The notes: a model not told the origin generated them from the letters alone. 64,000 bases of DNA from Conchocele bisecta (GCA_029237695.1 CM055265.1:41471840-41535839); one strand, 5' to 3'. Positions 24,460-36,954 are shown, numbered from the stretch's first letter. Numbers and translations are program-made.

Positions 24460-24490
<31 letters not shown>

Positions 24491-24789
24491 CGGGCGGGCA
24501 GGCGGCGGGGGGGCGGGCACAGCTTGTCCTAGAGTGCTTCTTGACAGATTGTAACCAAACTTGATACACATGTTTATCATGGGAAGCCGAAGAAGCCTAT
24601 TGATTTTCACCGCTCGTAACCAAATTCGGTATACATGTTTATTACGGCAAGACGAAGAAGCTTATTGATTTTGAAAAATTTGCAATGACTTATCTCCCCT
24701 TGGCGGCCATTTTTAGCTTCACTATTCGAAGAATAATTACAGCTTATGTTGTCACCACGGCGTCGGCATCACCGTCACGCCTTAGTTAC

Positions 24790-27700
24790 GGTTTTTAGTC
24801 AAGTTTGTATATGCAATACTACTGGCTCTACAACCACCATACTTGGACAACTTCATCTCCTAGTGATGTACATCAATAACGCCTGATCTATATTTGACCT
24901 TGACCTTCATTTCCTCTTGAATTACTTACTTAATTCCCTTGGTTAAGGTTTTTAGTCAACCTTGGTTAAGGTTTTTAGCTCGACTATTCGAAGAATAAGT
25001 AGAGCTTATGTTGTCACCCCGGCGTCGGCGTCGGCGTCGGCGTCACGCCTTGGTTAAGGTTTTTAGTCAACCTTGTATATGGAATACTACTGGCCCTACA
25101 CCCACCATACTTGGACAACTTCATCTCCTAGTGATGTACATCAATAACCCCTGATCTATATTTGACCTTCACCTACATTTCCTCTTGAATTACTTAGTTA
25201 ATTCCCCTTGGTCAAGGTTTTTAGTCAACCTTGGTTAAGGTTTTTAGTCAAGCTTGTACATGGAATACCATCGTGCATACAGACACCATACTTGGACAAC
25301 CTTTTCTCATAGGGATGTACATCAATAATCCCCTGGTCTATATATGACCTTGACCTACATTCCTCTTCAATTCTTAGTTAATTCCCCTTGGTTAAGGTTT
25401 TTAGTCAAGCTTTGTATTAGGGAATACTCCTGGCCCTACACCCACCATACTTGGACAACTTCATTCTCCTAGGGATGTCATCAGTAACCCCTGATCTATT
25501 TGACCTTTGACCTACATTTCCTCTTGAATTACTTAGTTAATTCTCTTTGGTTAAGGTTTTTAGTACAACCTTGTAGATGCAATACTCCTGGCCCTAACAC
25601 CAACCATACTTGGACAACTTTATCTCCTAGTGATGTACATCAACAACCCCTGACCTATATTTGACCTTGACCTACATTTAACCTTGAATTACCTAGTTAA
25701 TTCCCCTTGGTTAAGGTTTTTAGTCAACCTTGGTTAAGGTTTTTAGTGAAGCTTGTACATGGAATACTATTGTGCATACAGACACCATGCTTGGACAACC
25801 TTTTCTCATAGTGATGTACATCAATAACCCCTGATCTATTTTTGACCTTGACCTACATTTCCTCTTGAATTACTTACTTAATTCCCCTTGGTTAAGGTTT
25901 TTAGTCAACCTTGTAGATGGAATACTCCTGGCCCTACACCAACCATACTTGGACAACTTTATCTCCTAGTGATGTACATCAACAACCCCTGACCTATATT
26001 TGACCTTGACCTACATTTAACCTTGAATTACCTAGTTAATTACCCTTGGTTAAGGTTTTTAGTCAACCTTGGTTAAGGTTTTTAGTTAAGCTTGTACATG
26101 GAATACTATTGTGCATACAGACACCATACTTGGACAACCTTTTCTCATAGGGATGTACATCAATAACCCCTGATCTATATTTGACCTTGACCTACATTTC
26201 CTCTTCAATTACTTACTTAATTCTCCTTGGTTAAGGTTTTTAGTCAAGCTTGTATATGGAATACTCCTGGCCCAACTCCCACCATACTTGGACAACTTCA
26301 TCTCCTAGGGATGTACATCAATAACCCTTAATCTATATTTGACCTTGACCTACATTTGACCTTGACCTACATTTCCTCTTGAATTACTTAGTTAATTCTC
26401 TTTGGTTAAGGTTTTTAGTCAAGCTTGTAGATGGAATACTCCTGGCCCTACACCAACCATACTTGGACAACTACACCAACCATACTTGAACAACTATGTA
26501 CATCAATAACCCCTGATCTATATTTGACCTTGACCTACATTTCCTCTTGAATTACTTAGTTAATTCCCCTTGGTTAAGGTTTTTAGTCACGCTTGTATAT
26601 GGAATACTCCTGGCCCTACACCCACCATACTTGGACAACTTCATCTCCTAGTGATGTACATCAACAGCCCCTGATATATATTTCACCTTGACCTATATTT
26701 CCTCTTCAATTACTTACTTAAGTCACCTTGGTTAAGGTTTTTAGTCAACCTTGGTTAAGGTTTTTACTCTAGCTTGTACATGTAATACTATTGTGCATAC
26801 AGACACCATACTTGGACAACCTTTTCTCATAGGGATGTACATCAATAACCCCTGATCTATATTTGACCTTCACCTACATTTCCTCTTCAATTACTTAGTT
26901 AATTCTCTTTGGTTAAGGTTTTTTAGTCAACCTTGTAGATGGAATACTCCTGGCCCTACACCAACAATACTTGGACAACTTCATCTCCTAGTGATGTACA
27001 TCAACAACCCCTGACCTATATTTCACCTTGACCTACATTTAACCTTGAATTAATTAGTTAATCCCCCTTGGTTAAGGTTTTTAGTCAACCGTGGTTAAGG
27101 TTTTTAGTCAAGCTTGTATATGGAATACTATTGTGCATACAGACAACCACTTGGATAACTTATTCTCATAGGGATGTACATCAATAACCCCTGAACCTAT
27201 ATTTTATTACCTTCACCTACATTTAACCTTGAATTACTTGGTTAATGTTTATTAGTCAAGCTTGTATATGGAATACTCCTGGGCCTACATCAGCCATACT
27301 TGGACAACTTCATCTCCTAGTGATGTACATCAATAATCCCTGACCTATATTTGACCTTGACCTATTTTTATCCTTGGATTACTTAGTTATTTCCCCTTGG
27401 TTAAGGTTTTTAGTCAAGCTTGTATATGGAATAGTCGTGGGCCTACAGCAACCATACTTGGAAAACTTCATCTCCTAGTGATGTACATCAATAACCCCCG
27501 ACCTATATCTGTCATTGACCTACATTTAACCTTGAATTACTTACTTAATTTCCCTTGGTTAAGTTTTTTAGTCAACCTTGGTTAAGGTTTTTATGCAGGC
27601 CGTAGCCACCTTGTTTGTCAAGCTATATGTGTACATCGACAACCCTCGTAGTCGAGCTATGCTGTTCTCCTACAGCTCTTGTTAGTCAAGCTTGTACATG

Positions 27701-28690
27701 GAATACTAGTGTGCATACAGACACCATACTTGGACAACCTTTTCTCATAGGGATGTACATCAATAACCCCTGATCTATATTTGACCTTGACCTACATTTC
27801 CTGTTGAATTACTCAGTGAATTCCCCTTGGTTAAGGTTTTTAGTCAAGCTTGTATATGGAATACTCCTGGCCCTACACCCACCATACTTGGACAACTTCA
27901 TCTCCTAGTGATGTACATCAACAACCCCTGACCTATATTTGACCTTGACCTACATTTAACCTTGAATTACTTACTTAATTCCCCTTGGTTAAGGTTTTTA
28001 GTCAACCTTGGTTAAGGTTTTTAGTCAAGCTTGTACATGGAATACTATTGTGCATACAGACACCATACTTGGACAACATTTTCTCATAGTGATGCACATC
28101 AATAACCCCTGATCTATATTTGACCTTGGCCTACATTTCCTCTTTAATTACTTACTTAATTCCCCTTGGTTAAGGTTTTTAGTCAAGCTTGTATATGGAA
28201 TACTCCTGGCCCTACACCCACCATACTTGGACAACTTCATCTCCTAGTGATGTACATCAACAACCCCTGACCTACATTTGACCTTGACCTACATTTAACC
28301 TTGAATTACTTACTCAATTCCCCTTGGTTAAGGTTTTTAGTCAACCTTGGTTAAGGTTTTTAGTCGAGCTTGTACATGGAATACTATTGTGCATACAGAC
28401 ACCATACTTGGATACATCTTTCTCATAGGGATGTACATCAATAACCCCTGACCTATATTTTACCTTCACCTACATTTAACCTTGAATTACTTACTTATTT
28501 CCACTTGGTTAAGGTTGTAATATGGAATGCTCCTGGGCCTACAGCAACCATACTTGGAAAACTTCATCTCCTAGTGATGTACATCAATAACCCCTGACCT
28601 ATATCTGACATTGACCTACATTTAACCTTGAATTACTTACTTAATTTCCCTTGGTTAAGCTTTTTAGTCAATCTTGGTTAAGCTTTTTAT
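24790..28690 (+). repeat. Array of ~155-bp monomers with a two-type, ~340-bp period
   Basis: Type 1 units carry 'actcctggccctacacc' with 'cttcatctcctag'; type 2 carry 'actattgtgcatacagac' with 'ccttttctcatag'. Type 2 landmarks fall about 335-347 bp apart (for example 25773, 26108, 26790, 27134, 28041, 28388), one or two periods each. 'gaccttgacctacattt' recurs throughout. The array is non-coding. Confidence 0.85.
24977..27683 (+). mobile_element. Tandem-repeat-core element B2, nested in B1
   Basis: A second start (AGCTCGACTATTCGAAGAAT) and a second end (CAGCTCTTGTT at 27683) lie inside the B1 array. Joining the flanks, 'ggttaaggttttt' and 'agtcaagcttg', gives exactly the uninterrupted unit sequence found elsewhere in the array, so the insertion added no duplication. 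Confidence 0.7.
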
Positions 28691-29140
28691 GCAGGCCGCG
28701 GCCACCTTGTTTGTCAAGCTATGTGTACATCGACAACCCTCGTAGTCGAGCTATGCTGTTCTCTTACAGCTCTTGTTAATTTTCGCACTCTGTATCCTTG
28801 CCCACGCAATCACTCAAGTTCTGCTTCACCGATCGAAACCAAATTTGGTATACATGTTTATCATGGCAAGACGAAGAAGCTTATTGATTTTGAGAAATTT
28901 CCAATGACTTATCTTCCCTTGGCAGCCATTTTTAATTTTCAAACTGTATCCTTGTCCACGCAATAAGTCGAGTTCTACTTGATGTAACCAAATTTGGTTT
29001 ATATGTTTATCATGTCAAGATGAATTATCTCCCCTTGTTGACTGGCCTTGCCTCGACGGGCGTATATTGTGACCTTCGGCACTCTTGTTCACAAATGCTA
29101 CAATTCCCACTTCTTAGTCACAACCACAAAAGGGGTTTAA

Positions 29141-29331
29141 CCCTTTCAACCCTGGATATTCTAATTGGCTTTTTCATACTCAGTTTTGGACTATTCCATT
29201 AATGACAAAAAGTGGATTTTTAGATGTAAATTATAGTGACAAATGCTGCAGATCCTGATGAGACGGCTCCTTAGGAGCCGGCTCATCTGGATCTACAGCG
29301 TTTGCAAATCTTGGCTTTCTGGCCTGTAGGG
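29141..29331. mobile_element. TTAA-type MITE
   Basis: It starts CCCTTTCAACCC after TTAA (29137-29140), contains the 'gagacggctcc' palindrome and ends 'tagggttga', where the right duplicate has decayed. Confidence 0.6.
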
Positions 29332-29423
29332 TTGAATGTTAAGTAGCCAGCATTCATGTTGCTGTCTGTACCGTGCCCTAAGGACCTTATAATCCAACGT
29401 AAATCCCACTCATAAATAATGTC

Positions 29424-29648
29424 GCTGTGACTGGGGTAATGGGGCTTATGGCATTTGCGACCAGTGCAGCGCCTGATCTAATGTCACAATCATGTAGCCT
29501 GATAACGATCTATATTACTTGTTAATTAGAAGCATGATGGCTGTTTCATTGATGGAACAGTGCAGATCCTGATCAGATTGTGTGAATGCACAGGCTGATC
29601 TGGATCTACACAGGTCGTAAAACCCATTTCTCCAGTCAGGGTGCCACA
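29424..29648. mobile_element. MITE, family 1
   Basis: The ends 'gctgtgactggggtaatgg' and 'cccatttctccagtcag' are inverted; a 'cattgatggaacagtg' core is shared with the other copies. Confidence 0.65.
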
Positions 29649-29649
29649 T

Positions 29650-30341
29650 ATGACCATTTATCAAGAGGAAAGTGTCATATTAAGATTATATGTGTGTCTA
29701 TATGGTTTGTTTTTCCTTACCATGTGGGAATAGTCAGGCAGCCAGGCAACTATACCCTGACTTGGCTGATATAGTTTTTTTCTCACCTGATTCTGATGCG
29801 CATGATGCCCCTGAAGCATTTTGGCCAGCATACTTTATTTTTACCTTTGGGCATTTCTCAAAATGGCCACCAAGATGGCCGCCGCATAGAGTCATTTTAC
29901 AATAATGGACCTAATCCATGAACCCATTGACCGATTTTGATGATCTTAGGGTCGTTTTGTAGGTTATTAATGATGCCAGACACATTAAGTATGGTTCCAT
30001 GTCCATACGGGGTCAAATTTCCAAAATGGGGTCATGATAAGGGTATTTTTAATCACAAAATGGTGAAAATTACCTCATAATTAAATGATAATGAATAACC
30101 AGTCATGGTGTTCAGTCATATTCTTGTCTAATTCCTACCTAAATTGTGATATAAAACTAGCCTATTCTGCGAACGTTATCTTGACTGATGTTACTGATAG
30201 TTAATATGATACGGAACCACCATATGGATGACGTTGAAGCCTTACGAGTTCAAGTTTGGCACTATCACTGTATATATCCTCTTTGTGTGGTTTGAAAGCA
30301 TACCATCCACATGTCAATGCTAATTAAAGGATAACAAGTGT
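29650..30341. other. Unassigned, with decayed repeat text
   Basis: The stretch 29830-30060 ('caaaatggccaccaagatgg') resembles the 'ccaagatggc' repeats at 1981-2960. No gene is supported. Confidence 0.45.
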
Positions 30342-30784
30342 TTATGGTGCACATGGCTCAGCAAAGGTTTCAATCTTGTTTCCGCATGCGTCGCCGCCCC
30401 TGCACACACAGAAAAGTGTACATGTGAGTTTCTGCGATCTGCATCCACACCTTTTGGTAGAACATGGACTGCTACTCTCACACCCGCACTTTATCACCTT
30501 CATTAATTCCGCTGGAGCCAATACATTGTTAAGGGGGACGATTGTGGGGATGAGCTTAGTGGTGCCCTCGACACGTGACCAACCATGGTCGGTGGGGTCC
30601 AGCGATGGTGGATTGGGCTGAAGTTCGTTTCGCCACACAGCCAACTGGTAGTGGGCTCGAAGTGCATTTTGGCGAAATGCTTCGGAGGTTGGTGGAAGGG
30701 AGCAGAGTTTGGGTGGTTCGAGAGCACTCCGCCTCATATTTGTCTTCCAGCCGTCAACTCTGGCTTCCGTCAGGGTCGTCTTGC
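30342..30784 (-). CDS. Transposon-type gene, last exon: Cys-rich C-terminus
   Basis: On the - strand an acceptor-like CAG opens an exon ending in a stop at 30342. It encodes PPTSEAFRQNALRAHYQLAV, a DPTDHGW motif, and a cysteine-rich end (CGCESSSPC, TKRCGCRSQKLTCT) likely to bind metal. This combination follows the DTD nuclease-like exon in widely repeated but uncharacterised genes of invertebrates. I infer the last exon of a mobile gene; whether it is intact cannot be told because the 5' part is missing. Confidence 0.65.
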
Positions 30785-30829
30785 CTGTCAGGTTGTAGCA
30801 GGCAATAATGAATACATTATACACAGGGC

Positions 30830-31690
30830 TCTAGACAAGGATTTATTCATTGAGTATTTTTACTCCATGATATTTTTTTCAATTGGGTATTTTCAATTAT
30901 CAATTGGGTACCTTACAACCGTTAACGCATTGTGTAAAATTGAATAGGGTATTTTCCAATTCTGGTATCAAAATGTGCAATAACTAATTAGAAATTATGT
31001 TTAATTGGGCCTTTGCTGCGTCTTTTTTCTCCACATTTTGTTGAAGACATATTTACCGCGGTCTGTCAAATCTTAAACAATAACATCCGAAGTATATCCG
31101 AATGAAAAGAAACTTAGTCTATTTGCACGAACTCGGACGTTTCGCATCACAAACGTTTCAGACCAGGGTCGAGTCAGCCATATCCTTATTTTTTCATTCA
31201 CATCTCAAAGCAATTACTTACGCGTCGTCACCTGCGAACACTGTGCGTATTAAATGGCGAATTACAAAAAGGAATCGCCATTATCAATCGTAATCGACTG
31301 ACTGGAAATTCATATGAAGAGCTTTTCACAAATACCGTCTGCTAAAAAATAGTGACCGTGCGTATCCTATTTATAAAACATCCATAGACGCTTATTATAT
31401 GTATAGTTGCATCATCGATATAACGCTTATTGTAACCAAATAAGACAGATAGGCTAGCAGTGATTTTGTGACTGATTTTGCCATCGACGTCTTTCGCATT
31501 TTTCAATAATTTTATTGAAAACTGTCCTTGTAAAATTATCAGTACGCATACATTTTCAAGCCAATTGATTACTCGATGTTTTAATTGGGTTTTGGTATGC
31601 AGGGCTTTCAATTTAAATTGGGTTTTCAGATTTTTTGATTGCGTATTTACGCAAATACGCAGCTTATCAAGGCCTCTGAATACATGTACT
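30830..31690. repeat. Diverged inverted-repeat element in the intron
   Basis: 'gggctctagacaagg' near 30829 and 'cagcttatcaaggcctctg' near 31660 are diverged inverted ends; 'ttgggttttg' type text is shared with 53663-54050. It lies between the last two exons of the transposon-type gene. Confidence 0.4.
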
Positions 31691-31787
31691 AGTATTATCA
31701 TCATTAGATTAGAAATACAGTATTTAGATGATGGGGAATATTTCACACACAAAGTGACACAAATAGATCAAATCACCCTGTTAGTAC

Positions 31788-32070
31788 CTGCTCGCAGCAC
31801 CTTGAGAACCTTTCCTTTGCCGATCCCGAAGTAGGATGCCACAGTGTCACATCCGCTAAGAGCATGCGCTGCAAGCAGACCAGAGATGACCAACAGATTA
31901 TCTTGTACGGTTGCGTCGATGACACCACGCTGCCGCAGAGGAGACTCCATGTAGATGGGACTGCTGCCGCGAGAGCCATTGTGCTTGAAATGCACCAACA
32001 ATGCAAACACGTCGGTGTCATCGGCGACGACGACACGAGCACCATTGTTCTTCACCTCACGACATGCGAC
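31788..32070 (-). CDS. Transposon-type gene, middle exon: PIN/FEN-like motifs
   Basis: The segment carries VVVADDTDVFALLVHF and HALSGCDTVASYFGIGKG. Acidic pairs in this spacing (D-x-D, then GCDT) recall PIN/FEN1-type metal-dependent nucleases, which is an inference. Splice borders are consistent: acceptor 'caccag' before 32070 and donor 'gtacta' after 31788. Phase matches the exon upstream (32340-32745). Confidence 0.65.
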
Positions 32071-32339
32071 CTGGTGATGGTATAATGATGATGATCAGAG
32101 ACGTAACAAGGCAGACCAAGACGTAGAACACGACTAACAGAATGTGGTACATGTAAATAACTACATGTATACCATCAGCATGCAAATGTTATTTCTGGAG
32201 TGGGGTTTGCACATGTACACTGTTGAATGGTCTGCGACCACCTTTGTAAGTATGAGTATGAGTTTTATGGTGTTGAATGTTAGTTATGCCTTCTACTCAG
32301 TTTGTACCATTTAGAGTTGTATATTATTCTCTATTTAAC

Positions 32340-32745
32340 CTGCTGTAAGATGATGGTGTCAGCCTCGTCTTGAGTTGCCTCGAGATCTGCACGTGTGATC
32401 ACAACACCACCTGGCAGCTCGTAGGGAACATATTCTGGACCAGTGACTATCAGTGAGTGGGTAACTTCATCATCCTTATGGTCGATCAGGTCCGCAATGA
32501 TGTAGTCGATGACCTGAATCTTGTTTGACGTAACGGAGAAAAGGAGTTTTGCTGCAGTTAGTCGTGATGTAGTCTTCATCTGGAAGACCTTGGTCGCACC
32601 CTTGTCTCTCGCTGACCGTGTCACGTACTTAGTGCTACCATTGATGTACCGATCAAACGTGAGGATCACATCTGCTTTCTCCTGGTATGTACAAACATGC
32701 GCACGAAATGCATCGATGTAGTCCTGAACTACGGCATTGCTGGCA
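32340..32745 (-). CDS. Transposon-type gene, upstream exon
   Basis: Exon from an acceptor 'cctag' near 32746 to a donor 'gttaaa' after 32340, ending in phase 0. It encodes ILTFDRYINGSTKY and then ATQDEADTIILQQ; the DEADT acidic cluster may be part of the same nuclease-like fold as the next exon. The start of the gene must lie further upstream and is not found in the window, so this copy is probably 5'-truncated. Confidence 0.6.
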
Positions 32746-32889
32746 CTAGGCTATCAATACATGTTTATTGGGGGGAAAACATATTTTGATATGTGTTATT
32801 GGTTACTGCATCGCATCACCGGTTTTGACTATGTTCATTGTTGACACTATGGCAGAGGTGGTGGTCCAAGAAATGCGTCTTCATGGTGG

Positions 32890-33105
32890 GGGAGGCGAGA
32901 CAGATCATCAGTCCGAGTACTGTTACCGTCCGGGTATAGGGACATCAAGGGGTCGAAAATGACTATCTCCACACTCACAAAAAAATTGGGCAGGGGTTTT
33001 GGGCCCAGAACTGCTTTTAACATTTTTTCCAGGGTGGGGGGATGGGGTGACTCATCAGTCCGAGTACTGGTATCGTTCGAGTATAGGCACATGAACACAT
33101 CCACT
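32890..33105. repeat. Direct repeat, two units
   Basis: 'tcatcagtccgagtactg' followed by 'cgggtatagg' or 'cgagtatagg' appears near 32908 and 33050. Confidence 0.6.
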
Positions 33106-33255
33106 ATTATCAGTAGTTAGAGGTTTCAGAACAACAAACAAAGATCCCATTTCTAGTTAATGCGTTTGAACTATTCAGAAGTTTGTTATTAGCACATAAA
33201 AGTGGATAGAACATGGCTGATTACCTGAATAATCTTTTAAATAGCAGACACTTTT

Positions 33256-33293
33256 CTTGTTGTTGTTGTTGCTGCTGCTGCTGCTGCTGCTGA
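33256..33293. repeat. (TTG)n(CTG)n microsatellite
   Basis: Four TTG units run into seven CTG units. Confidence 0.85.
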
Positions 33294-33365
33294 GATCCAG
33301 CCGCTTGTTTTTTTACAAAACTTAACGGCCATGGCACCGGCTTCCATCTGGGAATCCAGCTTGAT

Positions 33366-33680
33366 TTGGGATGTCTTCAGACATGTTTGCATCACATCAG
33401 AAACAGAATTATTGACCCCGAAAACCTATGTCTAGGTGCCAAGATCACCTTCTTAAGTCAATTCGTTCAGAAGTTATATCATTTTCCAGCATTTTGGCGG
33501 CCATCTTGGATTATTATACTCAGGACTAACTTGAAACATACATATCACATGAGAAACAGAATCACTGACCCCGAAAACCTAGGTGTAGACACCAAGATCA
33601 CCTTCCTTTGTCAATTCGTTCAGAAGATATGCAAAAGGACTCTATGTGACGGCCATCTTGACGGCCATCTTGAATTTTGA
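33366..33680. repeat. Two tandem units of about 155 bp
   Basis: 'gaaacagaat.a.tgacccc' with 'gaaaacct', 'caagatcacctt' and 'caattcgttcagaag' recurs at about 33400 and 33555. The open frame across both units reads no recognised domain. Confidence 0.6.
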
Positions 33681-34008
33681 GAAATGCCCAATGGTATGAA
33701 AAAAGTATCGGGGCTAATATGATTCAGGGACATGTTGTGCACCAGAATCAGTCGAGAAAAAAACTATATCGGCCAAGTCAGGGTTCACCCTAAAAACCAG
33801 CTTTAGCTACCTGATATGTATGTAGTTCAATAAAAGTTCACTTGTAAATTTTTTATCATAGTTGTGCTCCGCAATTATCATGAATCTCTTGTCTTATTAT
33901 CGCTATGGGGTAATGGTGAATGAATGTTTATTTTGCCAGAAAATGTCTCAGCTGATGTCTCTGATATAAGGAACAGTTTGTGTCAGCTGAGTGGGCATGT
34001 ACCTTTAA

Positions 34009-34182
34009 CCCTTTCAACACGAAGTAACTTAATAGGATGTTCCATGCCAATGTTTCACGCTATTTCATTAATTTTGTTCATTCAAATTATCCCATTCTTC
34101 TAAAAGGGTAATCTGTACGACTCATCTGGATCTGCACTGTTTGCAAACATTGTCTCTATAGAGGTCTGTGGTGTTGAAAGGG
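34009..34182. mobile_element. TTAA-flanked MITE
   Basis: It starts CCCTTTCAACAC and ends GTTGAAAGGG with TTAA on both sides (34005-34008, 34183-34186). Confidence 0.7.
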
Positions 34183-34409
34183 TTAATTGCAGCTACAATT
34201 AATCTACAAACACATCATACACATTTTCTTTGATCTTCACTTATAGTCATGTATTTCATTTAGACCATGTAGACACATTTTGTTGATTGTAACACCTCAC
34301 CCATAGGCAAGCAGGTATATAGCATGAGTCCATGTTTGTGAGTGTGTGCATGTGTGCGTACATATGTACGTACATACGTAGTATGTTAGTAATGCCTTTC
34401 AATTCTTAA

Positions 34410-34650
34410 CCCTTAGACCGCTATCTTAATTTTTTGTCGTCTGCTGTTTGTTTTCTATTTTTCAGCTTTATCATCAAAAACATGCTTTGACAGCACTTTA
34501 GAATAATTTACAACATGCTTTGACAGCACTTCAGAATCATTTCCATTGGAAATGATTCTGATGTACTGTCAAACCATGTTTTTATTGAGAAATAAGGCGA
34601 GATATAAAAGCAATAGCAGCCGGCAATTGTTGTGAGTAGCGTTCTAAGGG
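34410..34650. mobile_element. TTAA-flanked hairpin MITE, family 2
   Basis: TTAA at 34406-34409 and 34651-34654 flank CCCTTAGACCGCTA...TAAGGG with the 'gacagcac' hairpin. Confidence 0.75.
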
Positions 34651-35046
34651 TTAATAGCTGATGAACCACTTCACTGTTTAGATAATATGACCACAATGTG
34701 TGTCTCTGCATGGTGCTTTGCTTCACATACATTATAATCATCAACCGATGCTCTTAACTTTTAAGAAGTCAGCCAGTACAAGCAAGCTTATAGTGATTAA
34801 TGATCTAATAGTAATCTACGGTAATATTATTAGTGATCTAATAGTGATCCTTATGTCCTGGAACTTTCAGTAAATTATCACTTACTCCTCTGGCATATAT
34901 AATAAGGGCATTTTTTATTATAACTCCTGAATAACATGAGTACCACTGGAAAAATCAGATTTCCAACTGGAGATAAAGAATTTGATCTTTGAACCTTACA
35001 GGAATCGAACCCATGCCTTTTGGCGGGCTACTTCTGTCTGTTCCAC

Positions 35047-35217
35047 GTTTTGCTTCCGACAAACTTTTGGCTATTGAGTACATTAAATCTAAAAAGTATT
35101 TAAATGTAAGTACTTTTTTGTTATTGATGAAAAATTACTTGGTTTTAAATATTTCTTAGATTTAATGTGTTTAATAGCCAAATGTTTGTCAGCAGCAAAA
35201 CCTGCAACAGACAGTTT
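35047..35217. mobile_element. Palindromic MITE with the empty TTAA site
   Basis: The left arm 'cgttttgcttccgacaaac' and right arm 'gtttgtcagcagcaaaac' are inverted over about 50 bp. The right half matches the DNA flanking the MITE at 10074-10270 and preserves its target as a single TTAA. A B-box-like 'gggttcgattcctg' on the - strand lies just upstream (34998-35016). Confidence 0.65.
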
Positions 35218-35796
35218 GTGTGTTCCAATTCGAGATGGACCCGAAGAACGACTGCTCGTTCGTGTGCTACTCGGGTTACGCTAATTTAACCCGGGAGTTA
35301 CAACAATAAACGACCATTAGAACAGTCTGCGTGGGAGATGAGATCCTCACAACTTGACAATTAATCGACACCCAGAATATACAACTCCTGCTGTATGGTA
35401 TTTATATTGAGTGGCAGTTTTATTTTTGGCTTATTTACAATAAACAAACCATGTAATGGACCATTAGATGACAAAATGGAGATTACCGGTAAATCATTTT
35501 GAACTACGTCTGGAGTTATTGAGATTATTGTCTTTGCAGCCAGTGTAGACCCAGATCAGTCTGATCAGGGTCTGCACTGTTCACCAATCAGTCAGTGAAG
35601 CATGCATCATGCTGGTAATATAGACTAATATCAGACTCCAGTAGTAAGTAAGCCATAAACTCGCCGAGCGGCAAAATCGTGCCATAATTCCTCTTGTTTC
35701 CGGTGGAATATCAGGACAATGGAACCTAAATTTGGATTTGGCTGTGATTTAGGTGTATGTGACCACGACACATCATCGACTCATCGTATTATTAAC

Positions 35797-36035
35797 CCTT
35801 TCACTCCCAAGTAACTGGATTCGACTTTGTTATGTCGATTTTCCGACCAATCCCATTGACAAAAAATGATTTTCAGACTAGTTCATTTATGAAATTGCGG
35901 TGTTTTTTGTTCTCAAAAATATGAAAATTGCCTGCAAAAAGTGCACATCCTGATGAGACGGCTCGTCACGAGCCGGCTCATCTGGATCTACACTTTTTGC
36001 CAATATCACTATACAGGCCTGTGGAATTGAAAGGA
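35797..36035. mobile_element. TTAA-flanked MITE
   Basis: TTAA at 35793-35796 and 36036-36039; starts CCCTTTCACTCCC; includes 'gagacggctcgtcacgagcc'. Confidence 0.7.
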
Positions 36036-36369
36036 TTAAAGGACAAATGAGATGACTTGTAAAAGGATTTAGATGAGACCGATGTCGGTAGAGCCGTGAG
36101 ATAAAGACGTTTGCGAGAGTTTCTCCAAACTTATTTATCCCATGAAGGATTACTTCAATATTGCAATATGTTATGCATGTGTACAAATTCCACGCATTCA
36201 TGCCACTCTGAATATGACTATGACCTTTTCACCTTCAAAACTTGGCTTAAACTGAACAGTTTCGGTTAAGAAGTTTGCCAAAATTTCTCAATTCTGTCAT
36301 CACTTCCACATCCCTTGAAGGATTACTTTAATATTTCACTATATCATACTGGTGCTTTTAAATTTTTCA

Positions 36370-36522
36370 TATTTATTTTTCTTATTTCTCAATGAAAGTA
36401 TATGTTGTGACCACTCATTTGAACCGTCTCAACGAGACGGTTCAAATGGTAGTCACGACATATACTTCTAAGCGCAGCACATATAAAGAAAGCAAAATGA
36501 CATATCCTCAGCATGAAATGGG
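36370..36522. mobile_element. MITE family 5, left end unclear
   Basis: Hairpin arms 'catttgaaccgtctc' and 'gagacggttcaaatgg' are followed by 'gcatgaaatggg' and TTAA at 36523-36526. Confidence 0.6.
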
Positions 36523-36643
36523 TTAAAGTGTGTGAAAGGTACATCCATCAGTGTTACAGATTTCTTGTTGTAACGGTAGTGCTGATTGTAATGTACTGTG
36601 TCCCCCTATATGGGTGCATCTGTATATGTAAAACCCCAATTAA

Positions 36644-36866
36644 CCCATTTCATGCTGAGGATATGCCATTTTGATTGGGGAAAATCATAAATATTTTCTT
36701 TAAATGTGCTTAGAAGTATATGTCCCGACCATCATTTGAACCGTCTCATCGAGATGCTTCAAATGAGCGGTCACAACATATACTTTCATTGAGAAATAAG
36801 AAAAATAAAAATAAAATATTTAAAAAAAATGCATACCCGTAACGGTCTATTCTGCATGTAATGAGT
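36644..36866. mobile_element. TTAA-type MITE, family 5
   Basis: TTAA (36640-36643) precedes CCCATTTCATGCTGAGG; the hairpin arms match 36370-36522; the right end has mutated (TTAT). Confidence 0.65.
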
Positions 36867-36954
36867 TATTATAAACCAGATACCTGGGGGATCTCCCAGA
36901 TGTCCAGTTTGGAGATGTTCCACTGTACTGACTTGATACCAGAGTTGATCGCCT

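Larger units (their letters stand above)
24715..28777 (+). mobile_element. Tandem-repeat-core element B1, nested in family A
   Basis: It starts AGCTTCACTATTCGAAG and a GGCGTC microsatellite, then a long array, and ends 'gtcgagctatgctgttc...cagctcttgtt'. It sits between 'ccattttt' and 'aattttc' of the host unit with no visible target duplication. It in turn contains B2. Confidence 0.65.
24414..29089 (+). mobile_element. Tandem-repeat-core element, family A, host of a nest
   Basis: It starts ATACGCCCG with a hairpin (CCCGTTTGAAAAAACGGG), then a G run (about 24462-24490) and GGGC tract, then its own units ('tatacatgtttatcatgg'), and ends 'gacgggcgtatattgtgacc...cactcttgtt'. The copy at 16079-16669 has matching ends. 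The unit phrase 'ggccattttta|attttc' is interrupted by family-B element B1. Confidence 0.65.

Noticed and set aside
24790..28690. Regularly spaced repeats as a CRISPR array
   Set aside because: Units are contiguous ~155-bp monomers without unique spacers, in a eukaryotic repeat setting with no cas genes.
34998..35016. B-box-like motif on the - strand as a possible tRNA or SINE
   Set aside because: No matching A box or foldable arms at the right distance.
36115..36380. Possible exon in text related to 15605-16010
   Set aside because: The relationship is between diverged repeats with stops in all frames.
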